64,000 bases of DNA from an uncultured Ruminococcus sp. (lineage in GTDB: Bacteria > Bacillota > Clostridia > Oscillospirales > Acutalibacteraceae): contig CADCOE010000054.1 in NCBI GenBank assembly GCA_902802985.1, positions 1-64,000 on the forward strand, read 5' to 3'. How positions within the stretch are numbered: the stretch's first letter is position 1; every line of letters begins with the position of its first letter. The notes below the pieces were generated by a model. It saw only the letters and a program-made list of their open reading frames with translations. It ran no database searches and was not told the DNA's origin. This document shows, one piece after another, positions 23,954-31,750 of this stretch. The position numbers and the translations under genes are program-made.

Positions 23954-24979
23954 TCACCCTATAAACATTGCATCACCAAAGCTAAAAAATCTGTATTTTT
24001 CGGCAACCGCCGTTCGATAGGCATTCATCACATTGTCATACCCTGCAAAGGCAGAAACCAGCATAATCAATGTACTTTCTGGCAGATGAAAATTGGTAAT
24101 GAGTCCATCAAGCACTTTGAACTGAAACCCAGGATAAATAAATATATCTGTCCAGCCCTCGCTTGCCTTAACACAGCCTTCTTTTTGAGCAACCGACTCA
24201 AGAGTACGACAGCTTGTGGTACCTACTGAAATCACTCTGCCACCATTTTGTTTGGTTTCATTGATCAAATCGGCAGTTTGCCGCGGTAGCTCATAATGTT
24301 CGGAATGCATATGGTGATTGGTAACATCATCCACCTTAACGGGACGAAATGTTCCCAGTCCTACATGAAGTGTAACATATCCTATTTTGACTCCTTTTTC
24401 TTCGGCTTTCTGTAAAAGCTCTTTTGTGAAATGCAGTCCCGCCGTAGGAGCCGCTGCAGAACCAAGTTCACGGCTATACACTGTCTGATAACGTTCCTTA
24501 TCCTTCAGCTTTTCGTGAATATAGGGCGGCAAGGGCATTTGACCAAGCTTGTCGAGTGTTTCGTAAAAATTACCGTCACAGGAAAAATCAATAATACGGT
24601 TACCATCTGGCAAAACATCCACAACAGTTCCCATCATCAATCCTTCACCAAAGATAAATTGTGCGCCCAGTCTTGCTTTTTTTCCCGGTCTTGCCAGTGC
24701 TTCCCAACGCTTACTTTCGATATGGCGAAGCAGCAAAAATTCCACATTGGCACCGGTTTTCTCCTTGATGCCATATATACGAGCCGGCAATACTCTGGAA
24801 TCATTCAATATCAGGCAATCGTCCTTATTGAGAAAATCAAGTATATCGTAAAAATGTTGATGCTGAAGTTCACCGGTCTGTCTGTTCATCACAAGCATAC
24901 GGGAACTATCTCGAGGCTCGACAGGTATTTGTGCAATCAGCTCCTCTGGCAAGTTATAATAAAAATCGCTTGTTTTCAT
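23954..24979 (-). CDS. queA: tRNA preQ1(34) SAM ribosyltransferase-isomerase
   Basis: 341 residues, full length. It begins [19 protein letters not shown] and contains [36 protein letters not shown] and THVGLGTF-like ([12 protein letters not shown]), all strongly conserved in QueA. It transfers the ribosyl part of SAM to preQ1 in tRNA to form epoxyqueuosine. No other queuosine genes are in the window. Confidence 0.97.
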   Translation of the reverse strand: MKTSDFYYNLPEELIAQIPVEPRDSSRMLVMNRQTGELQHQHFYDILDFLNKDDCLILNDSRVLPARIYGIKEKTGANVEFLLLRHIESKRWEALARPGKKARLGAQFIFGEGLMMGTVVDVLPDGNRIIDFSCDGNFYETLDKLGQMPLPPYIHEKLKDKERYQTVYSRELGSAAAPTAGLHFTKELLQKAEEKGVKIGYVTLHVGLGTFRPVKVDDVTNHHMHSEHYELPRQTADLINETKQNGGRVISVGTTSCRTLESVAQKEGCVKASEGWTDIFIYPGFQFKVLDGLITNFHLPESTLIMLVSAFAGYDNVMNAYRTAVAEKYRFFSFGDAMFIG

Positions 24980-25084
24980 TGAATAGCTGTCCTTTCCTTT
25001 TCCATTTTTGTTATAAAACAATTATACTACATCATGTAGAAATTTCAAGCAATATCCACGAAAATCAATTCGTTCTGTCCTAAT

Positions 25085-25120
25085 AAAACTGCTCCTCAAA
25101 TTACTTTGAGGAGCAGTTTT
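25085..25120 (-). terminator. pckA terminator
   Basis: A perfect 16-bp stem, AAAACTGCTCCTCAAA with its complement, and a 4-base loop TTAC. It lies about 65 bases beyond pckA. Confidence 0.8.
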
Positions 25121-25183
25121 ATCGTTCGATCAAACAAAAGACACGTATCTTTTTGACTTACCAAACATATTGATTTTTACCAA

Positions 25184-26875
25184 TTACAGAGCATCAACAA
25201 GCTTCTGAACTGCTTCCAATGCTTCATCGGGGAGCTTATCATAACCACCCTTATTTTCTGCAAATCCCTTGATTGCATTAACACGATTTTCCATTGCATT
25301 CTTGAGAGCTGCTCTATACTCAGGATCGTTAAGGTCAGGTGTAAAGCCGTCCCAGTTGAGAATTTCAACATCATCAAACGGTCCCCATTTTTCAAACTTC
25401 GCTGTACCCTCAACGATCGCCTCGAGAATACCGAGTGTATCCTCTTTCTGAACCTTTTTGCCCATAAAGTCACCTGTGTTAACAATATAGCAGGCAACAT
25501 TCTTTTCTGCAACCAGCTTCTTAAACTTCTCATAGTCATTAACCAACGGATAAGTTCTAAAAGGGTTAGCATAAGGAACGATACGGAGGGCATTCATGTC
25601 CGTACCTGCCTTTACACGCTCAGCAGACGATGTTTTAGTAGCAAGTGTAGCACCCATAACCGAAGCAAGAGCAGCACCCTCCAGCTTGAGGCAAGGCGGA
25701 ATGGTGGGATCCTTCATAATCCAGATAATAGAATTGACCGGTGAACTGATCTTGTCAACACGGTTCGGAGACCAAAGTTTAGATTTAATAGCACGTCCGT
25801 TACCATTTCTGATGTCTTCTGTTACAAGCTGAATCTTACCCTCGATGTCCTTAGTACAGGAGCAGTTCTGAACACTGAGAAGATATTTATTATCAGCACA
25901 GCCTGTAGGATAGTCAGCTGTTTTATCAAAGTAGGACGGCTCAAGTGCGATGGATGCACAAGTATCGGAATTGATAATAAATGCATCATCGTGAAGAACA
26001 GTAATATTCGGATATTTGCCATCGTGCTTAGCGTGTGTAAGAGTAGATTTACCGGATCCGGAAAGACCGAATACGGAAGCAACATATTTACTGCCATCAG
26101 AAAGTGTATATTCCTTCTGACCGCCGTGACAGGATGCATAACCATTACGGTTAGCGATTGCCCAAGCGATGGTCAAGGTACCCTTTTTATGTTCACCGAA
26201 GTATTTCATACCAAGGATAGCAGCACAGTTCTGCTCTGTATCGAAGTAGCAACAGGTAAGATCGTCACTCAGACAACTGTAGTCGACATCAGGTGATGGT
26301 GTTGGGGTCCACTGCGGATCGGAGAAGATGTAAATATCAGGCTCATTGCCGTTTCCCACTGGAGCAGAACTTTCATACATCTTTGCATAAGTATCGTTGA
26401 TATACTGGAAGTTAAGCAGCCAGTTATACATCAACACCTCTTCACCCTCGGGAATAAGAAGATGAGCTTTTACCATAAATTCAGGATCAAGACCGATATA
26501 AGCGGTTGCATGATAGAGTTTCTTGAAGCGTGTCTTATAAACAGCATCCATTACAACCTTATCGAGTTTCGCATCGTCAACGCCAGGTTCACCCTTAATG
26601 CGTCTTGCGGCAGCATATCTGCCTGTTACTGCGCCGTCATTAAAGAGAAGAACCTTTGCATCAGCAGGAAGTCCTACTTCTTCACTTTTGTAGATGGGCA
26701 TATCTGTAACCACAGTACCCGGTGATTTTTTAGCGAGGTTATAAGCCTCAGCAAGCGAACCTACTTCTACAACGTTATTGCCGTAGAAAGCTCCTTCAAT
26801 GATGGAACGTGTTTTTGAAAAACCAACTTTTCCTTTTCCTATTTCTGATATAGGATAATACGCTTTAGTTGACAT
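25184..26875 (-). CDS. pckA: phosphoenolpyruvate carboxykinase (ATP)
   Basis: 563 residues. The P-loop is GLSGSGKSTLTHAKH, followed by the kinase-2 region VLHDDAFIIN. CSCTKDIEG, IKSKLWSPNRVDKISSPVNSIIW and KTSSAERV are further family marks. It interconverts PEP and oxaloacetate. In rumen and gut anaerobes it usually runs toward oxaloacetate, conserving ATP during succinate formation. It is monocistronic with its own promoter. Confidence 0.95.
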   Translation of the reverse strand: MSTKAYYPISEIGKGKVGFSKTRSIIEGAFYGNNVVEVGSLAEAYNLAKKSPGTVVTDMPIYKSEEVGLPADAKVLLFNDGAVTGRYAAARRIKGEPGVDDAKLDKVVMDAVYKTRFKKLYHATAYIGLDPEFMVKAHLLIPEGEEVLMYNWLLNFQYINDTYAKMYESSAPVGNGNEPDIYIFSDPQWTPTPSPDVDYSCLSDDLTCCYFDTEQNCAAILGMKYFGEHKKGTLTIAWAIANRNGYASCHGGQKEYTLSDGSKYVASVFGLSGSGKSTLTHAKHDGKYPNITVLHDDAFIINSDTCASIALEPSYFDKTADYPTGCADNKYLLSVQNCSCTKDIEGKIQLVTEDIRNGNGRAIKSKLWSPNRVDKISSPVNSIIWIMKDPTIPPCLKLEGAALASVMGATLATKTSSAERVKAGTDMNALRIVPYANPFRTYPLVNDYEKFKKLVAEKNVACYIVNTGDFMGKKVQKEDTLGILEAIVEGTAKFEKWGPFDDVEILNWDGFTPDLNDPEYRAALKNAMENRVNAIKGFAENKGGYDKLPDEALEAVQKLVDAL

Positions 26876-27185
26876 CTGATGATAGCCTCCTATATATTAT
26901 TATGAAAAACGAAAACATTCTTCGTTTTTCAATATACGTCTATTGTACTTCCAATAGTATTTTTTGTCAAGACAAATCGGAAATAATCAAGCGATTTTTA
27001 TGACGACAAAATGCAATATTTGACAATAAGTAATGCAAAAAAGAGAATTTTTACGACATATAAGGGCTTTTGTAAGATTTTTCACCCTGCAATTTGAATA
27101 ATTCCGCAAAAAATCTTTCACAATAATTTAATTTATTTAACTGTCTCGACAAAATTCACTTTAATCTGTCTATTATCTCCTGCTG
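26876..27185. other. pckA upstream region with promoter and leader hairpin
   Basis: On the minus strand TTGACA (26965-26970), 17 bases, TACAAT (26942-26947). Within the leader GAAAAACGAA pairs with TTCGTTTTTC (26904-26930), just before the RBS, a possible mRNA stabiliser. No gene is seen in 26,990-27,185, which is AT-rich. Confidence 0.65.
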
Positions 27186-28499
27186 TCAATAATAGACAAA
27201 CGGCGGCAAGTCGGATTCTTCAATATAATATCCATCACTACTTTCTACTGTTATATTCAAATCTTCATCAATCAATAGGTTGTAAACCAAATAATAATCT
27301 GTAACCGTTCCCGATCTTGATTTGCACAGAAGATTGATTGCTGTGCGTCCCGGACGCAGTACACTATAAGTATATCTAGCTGCTTCATCAAGTGTTTCGG
27401 TGGAAATCACCTCTGTTACATTAGGGTCTGTAACGATACAGCTCCATCTGCTCTCATCATCTTTATTTTCGACTGTAACTGAAAATTCCTTGGTTACTCT
27501 TTTGGGCTCGGGAATGTTGTCAGTAAAATATTCTCCATCAGAAGAAACTACTTCTGCATTAAGGCTGCGGTCAACTGTTATCTGATACTTGACCGCATAG
27601 TTGTTGCCGCTGTAAGAATGATATGTCAGTGTCATCGATGTCATACCGGCACGGAGAGTCTTAATACGATATTCCAACGCTACTGAAGCGTGCAGTACAT
27701 CACATTCTCCTACTACTGTCGGTTCCGATACAGAGAGAATATCCTCATCTTCCAATTCACAATCCCACTGATAAGGTGCTGACATCGGAGCGCTGACGAT
27801 CAGTGTATACTCGGCAGGTGTTACGCTCGGACGAACCACATTGAGTTTAAAATACTTTTTGCTCACTTCCTCTTTACTATCCTTCACTTTGATGCATACA
27901 TCATACACACCTGCTTCTGACGGCATCCACGACATTGTATCGACAGAGCTGTATTTTGACAGAACGTTCCAATCAGAAGCGTCCTCTTTTTTAGAATAAA
28001 ACGCATACTGATAAGATGGTTTTCCTCCCTTGGCACAAGCCGACATTGCTACACTGCCACCCTCATTGATATAGGATGCTCCAATAACAGACTCATTTTC
28101 CAACTTGGGCAGCACATTGACTGTCATAAACTTTTTATAGATAATATTCAGCGATGAATAAACCTTAACACACACAGTATACTTGCCGACAGATTTCGGT
28201 GTCCACGTGCAAGTATTGACCGTCGTTTTATCCGCCATTGTTGTCCAGGTTGTATTTTCATATTTGGCAAGATAGGCATATTTGCATTTTTGGGCGTTCA
28301 GCATCGATGTTTTTGCGAAAATAGTGACACTTTCCCCTAAATACACTTCATTGGAGCTTACAACAGACTTATTAAAAACAGTTGAAGTAATTTCTGTCAG
28401 CGGCTTGGTGGCTGCATTGACATTGACTCCAAAAGCAAACATCATTACAACACACATCAATACAGTTGAAAATCTTGTCAACATCCTTTGTTTTGTCAA
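27186..28499 (-). CDS. secreted Ig-like repeat protein, function unknown
   Basis: 437 residues with an N-terminal signal peptide (MLTRFSTVLMCVVMMFAFGVNVNA). Two Ig-like repeats follow (about 40-125 and 130-220), of the same family as those on the pullulanase and amylase: LGESVTIFAK... and GGKPSYQYAFYSKKEDASDWNVL. The C-terminal half has two other repeats (YQWDCELEDEDILSV... and RWSCIVTDPNVTEV..., each ending in AGMTSMTLTYHS or GRTAINLLCKS) that weakly recall chagasin-like protease-inhibitor folds. No enzyme or anchor motif is visible. Confidence 0.75.
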   Translation of the reverse strand: MTKQRMLTRFSTVLMCVVMMFAFGVNVNAATKPLTEITSTVFNKSVVSSNEVYLGESVTIFAKTSMLNAQKCKYAYLAKYENTTWTTMADKTTVNTCTWTPKSVGKYTVCVKVYSSLNIIYKKFMTVNVLPKLENESVIGASYINEGGSVAMSACAKGGKPSYQYAFYSKKEDASDWNVLSKYSSVDTMSWMPSEAGVYDVCIKVKDSKEEVSKKYFKLNVVRPSVTPAEYTLIVSAPMSAPYQWDCELEDEDILSVSEPTVVGECDVLHASVALEYRIKTLRAGMTSMTLTYHSYSGNNYAVKYQITVDRSLNAEVVSSDGEYFTDNIPEPKRVTKEFSVTVENKDDESRWSCIVTDPNVTEVISTETLDEAARYTYSVLRPGRTAINLLCKSRSGTVTDYYLVYNLLIDEDLNITVESSDGYYIEESDLPPFVYY

Positions 28500-28816
28500 T
28501 ATTCTTACCTCCTGTGAGTTTGATTGGCAATATACCGATTACAGCATAACAGCCAAACCAAAATAACACACTCTACCTTTGGCACTGGCAAGCTTCTGAT
28601 CTGCCACCGTATACTGCTATGATTAGTTTTTCCAAGTTTTATTATTAACACAAACAAAAAAATATGTCAACCTTCCTTGAAAAGATTGACATATTTGTAA
28701 TGAATATCGAACACTTTGATAACACTTTTATGACATTTTGATACCAAACAGTAACAAATATATGATTGTATTATTATTTTTTCGTATTAGTTAGATGGTC
28801 ATATATTTTGTTCAAT
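28500..28816. other. intergenic region with overlapping terminator and promoter
   Basis: The hairpin at 28660-28696 ends the Crp/Fnr gene. Its 3' arm contains TTGACA on the minus strand, followed 17 bases later by TAATAA, so a promoter for the repeat-protein gene may start inside the terminator. Nothing else is seen. Confidence 0.55.
28660..28696 (-). terminator. terminator of the Crp/Fnr-type regulator gene
   Basis: AAATATGTCAA and TTGACATATTT pair, and on the minus strand TTTTTTTG follows. Confidence 0.75.
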
Positions 28817-29503
28817 CTATCCGCTATCTGCGATCTGCTGCAAACGATCTTTACACAGAACTTTAATACCACCTCTAAGCAGTTCCACTATTCCTTCCCG
28901 TGAAAATTTTTTCAATACTCTGGTCACTGCCTCTCGTGCGGAACTGATATATCCGGCAAGTTGTTCGTGAGTAAGATAGATAGTGGTACTGTTTGTTTTT
29001 GCCATTTCTTCGCACAAAAAAATTGCTATACGTTTATCCAAACTCACAGCAATGGTTTGCTGCATTGCTAACACTGCCGAAGATAAACTCCTGACAGCAA
29101 TATTGAATATATAATCACGGGCTTCTGTATTTTCTTTAGCAATATCGGAGTACGCATTACCCGAAATGATCAATATGTCAGCCACTTTTTCGGCATCGAT
29201 CACCACGTTGAGTCCCATAGACGCAATAACACACGATGCGGCAAAAACACATATTTCTCCTTTTTCAAATCGCGTCAACGTCAGTTCTCTGCCATTTTCC
29301 GCAATCAAATAGGATCTCAGTGTGCCGCTCAGAACGATCATCAATCCCCTGCACGTTTCATCACCGCCATGAATATTTGACCGCTTTTTATATTGATTAA
29401 TACTGCTGCCTGTACACAGCTTATTCTGTTGCGTGACAGTTAGTTGATCCCAAAACGGCAGATACTGTATCAAAAGCTGTACTATTTCATTATTTTTCTG
29501 CAT
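28817..29503 (-). CDS. Crp/Fnr-family transcriptional regulator
   Basis: 228 residues. A cyclic-nucleotide-binding-like beta-roll (residues 30-115) precedes a C-terminal HTH (TIYLTHEQLAGYISSAREAVTRVLKKFSREGIVEL). The FNR-type Cys cluster is not evident and no clear cAMP-binding Arg-Ser motif is seen, so the ligand is unknown. It follows the serine acetyltransferase by 35 bases and is probably co-transcribed, so it may respond to sulfur, redox or oxygen state. Confidence 0.85.
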   Translation of the reverse strand: MQKNNEIVQLLIQYLPFWDQLTVTQQNKLCTGSSINQYKKRSNIHGGDETCRGLMIVLSGTLRSYLIAENGRELTLTRFEKGEICVFAASCVIASMGLNVVIDAEKVADILIISGNAYSDIAKENTEARDYIFNIAVRSLSSAVLAMQQTIAVSLDKRIAIFLCEEMAKTNSTTIYLTHEQLAGYISSAREAVTRVLKKFSREGIVELLRGGIKVLCKDRLQQIADSG

Positions 29504-29538
29504 TTTGTCACCTTTCGGACGTTAATCTTTTCTACCAC

Positions 29539-30504
29539 CTATATGATATAATACCAATTTTCATCCTGTTCAAGCTCAGAACATTTTACTTTTTCGGTTT
29601 TCTTGTACTTATAATTATAGGAAAGTTCTTGATTTTTAATGCTTACTCTTGCCCCTTCCGAAATAGAAGTAGTAATAAACGCATTGCCTCCTACCACAAC
29701 ATCTTTACCGACAACGGTATCTCCACCGAGAATAGTTGCTCCTGAATAAATAGTAACATTATCGTGTATAGTCGGATGACGTTTCTTATTTTTCAGCTTC
29801 TGACCACCCCTTGTTGAAAGTGCGCCCAGAGTAACACCTTGATAAATTTTAACATTGTTGCCGATCACCGTGGTTTCACCGATCACAATACCGGTTCCGT
29901 GATCAATAAAGAAATATTTTCCGATCTGAGCACCAGGATGAATATCAATTCCTGTACAGCTATGGGCGTGTTCTGTCATCATTCTGGGAATGATCGGCAC
30001 CTTCAAACAATACAGTTCGTGGGCAATGCGATTGACGAGTATAGCATACAGTCCCGGATAGGAGAAAATAATTTCATCCGTATTATAGGCTGCCGGATCG
30101 CCGTTATATGCTGCTTCCACATCCGTGTTAATATACTCCCTTATTCTTGGCAGCTGTTCCAGAAATTTAAAAGTAATATTTTCTGCTTTTTGAGCAATTT
30201 GTGCATCATTCAACAGCTTATTTTCTTCATCATACTTTAATACAGATGATATTTGTTTCGTCAGGTTAAAAACAATGTCCTCTATCAACATTGAGATATG
30301 ATTTTTTATGGTATAAACCCTGTACGAATTGCTTTTGAAATATTCCGGGAAAATGACCTTTCGCAGCTGCATCAATATTTCAACGATCTGTTCTTTATCG
30401 GGATATTGAAAGGAAAGTTCGGCATTATCCCCAAAATCTTTTTTATAATCATCGGCAAGTAAATCAATAATATTATTAATTCTCTGTCCTATCTTGTGTT
30501 CCAT
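29539..30504 (-). CDS. serine O-acetyltransferase (EpsC-type)
   Basis: 321 residues, longer than the enteric CysE. After about 170 helical residues comes the left-handed beta-helix with hexapeptide repeats: GIDIHPGAQIGKYFFIDHGTGIVIGET and TIYSGATILGGDTVVGKDVVVGGNAFIT. His in the FIDHGTG motif is the expected catalytic base. It makes O-acetylserine for cysteine synthesis. The cysteine synthase gene lies 7 kb away rather than adjacent. Confidence 0.92.
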   Translation of the reverse strand: MEHKIGQRINNIIDLLADDYKKDFGDNAELSFQYPDKEQIVEILMQLRKVIFPEYFKSNSYRVYTIKNHISMLIEDIVFNLTKQISSVLKYDEENKLLNDAQIAQKAENITFKFLEQLPRIREYINTDVEAAYNGDPAAYNTDEIIFSYPGLYAILVNRIAHELYCLKVPIIPRMMTEHAHSCTGIDIHPGAQIGKYFFIDHGTGIVIGETTVIGNNVKIYQGVTLGALSTRGGQKLKNKKRHPTIHDNVTIYSGATILGGDTVVGKDVVVGGNAFITTSISEGARVSIKNQELSYNYKYKKTEKVKCSELEQDENWYYII

Positions 30505-30719
30505 AGTTTCACGTCTCCATTTACTAAAGCTTTTTTTGATTATATACTATTTTATTATAAATTGCAAATCAATGTTCATTGCTCATTGCATAAAACACGT
30601 AAAGTATATCTACTTTATACTATTTCTTTCTACAAAATACGATGGTAACTTTTATCTTATTTGTTTACTTTTTCCGCTTTTTATGGTATCATAGATACAA
30701 AAGTGATGAGAGGATGCTG

Positions 30720-31469
30720 ATGGTGATGAACATTTGTATTTGCGATGAAAACCTCTTGGCCGCTTCTTCTATCAAACGACTGATTGAAGAAAAATGTCAT
30801 CTGCCTGATCTATTGGTTAGTATTTATGAAAATCCCCATCAGCTCATTGACGAAATGATCGAAAATGCACTATCTGCTCCCCATTTGGTTCTGATGGATA
30901 TTGCTCTTAACTCTTTCAATGGCATTACATTGGCTGCCCACATACAATCTCTTAACCCCGAAACAAAAATCGTTTTTATCTCGGGCTATGAAAAACGCTA
31001 TTCTCAAATGATATTTGACAACGTTTCTCCCTCTGGTCTAATCATCAAGCCTGTTGATCCCACCATACTGATTTCTGCTATTCACCGTATCTTTCTGGAA
31101 GTCAACCAAAAACAACAACAGGTTACCATCAAAACTTCCATGGGAAATATCACTGTATCTGTAAACAGTATTTTATACATAGAAAGCTTTAAACGTACAC
31201 TCATTTATCATATCAATAACGATACTTACACTGTTTATGATAAACTGGACTGTGTGGAAAATCATTTGGCTCCCTGCTTTATCCGATGCCATAAGAGCTA
31301 TATTGTCAATTTGGGTTCGATTGTAAAAATGGACACAGACTTCCTGTTGATTTGCAACGGAACAAAAATTCCGATCAGCAAAAAATATAAGGAAATAACC
31401 CGTGAGCATTACTTTAAGTACAAAGGCTTTGAATATGCCGATAAACGAACCGACATATCAACCGAATAA
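30720..31469 (+). CDS. LytTR-family response regulator (orphan)
   Basis: 249 residues. Receiver domain (1-120) with the acidic pair near the start (CDEN), phospho-acceptor Asp in LVLMDIALN, and Lys in IIKPVD. A LytTR DNA-binding domain follows (130-235, ILYIESFKRTLIYHI..., FIRCHKSYIVNLGSI). No histidine kinase is next to it. The second ATG of three is chosen because GAGAGG is then 6 bases upstream. Such regulators often control secreted peptides or autolysis. Confidence 0.88.
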   Translation: MVMNICICDENLLAASSIKRLIEEKCHLPDLLVSIYENPHQLIDEMIENALSAPHLVLMDIALNSFNGITLAAHIQSLNPETKIVFISGYEKRYSQMIFDNVSPSGLIIKPVDPTILISAIHRIFLEVNQKQQQVTIKTSMGNITVSVNSILYIESFKRTLIYHINNDTYTVYDKLDCVENHLAPCFIRCHKSYIVNLGSIVKMDTDFLLICNGTKIPISKKYKEITREHYFKYKGFEYADKRTDISTE

Positions 31470-31482
31470 AAATAGCATTAAC

Positions 31483-31532
31483 AAAAGACACATTATGCGA
31501 TAACCCTTATCCATACGCATAATGTGTCTTTT
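31483..31532. terminator. bidirectional terminator between LytTR and feo genes
   Basis: A 17-bp perfect stem, AAAAGACACATTATGCG with its complement, with T runs on both strands. It sits between two converging genes. Confidence 0.85.
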
Positions 31533-31545
31533 ACTTTATCAAGCG

Positions 31546-31725
31546 TTACTGCTTATGGCACGAATCGTGCATTGCACAACCCGCACATCCGCTGCAGCTG
31601 CCGCCGCAGGAGGACTTGCCTTTCTTTTTATCTTTTACCATTCCGTAAATAATCAACGAAATAACCATCAAAAGAACAGCACTTACTAAAATCGTTGGGA
31701 GATTAGCCTCTATCCATTCTATCAT
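31546..31725 (-). CDS. FeoB-associated Cys-rich membrane protein
   Basis: 59 residues. MIEWIEANLPTILVSAVLLM starts a single membrane helix, followed by a basic stretch and a Cys tail (SSCGGSCSGCAGCAMHDSC). This is the pattern of the small FeoB-associated family. It follows feoB by 25 bases. The start is set by AAAGGAGGAC before this ATG. It probably helps handle Fe(II) at the FeoB pore. Confidence 0.9.
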   Translation of the reverse strand: MIEWIEANLPTILVSAVLLMVISLIIYGMVKDKKKGKSSCGGSCSGCAGCAMHDSCHKQ

Positions 31726-31750
31726 TGTAAAGTCCTCCTTTTTTCTCTGA

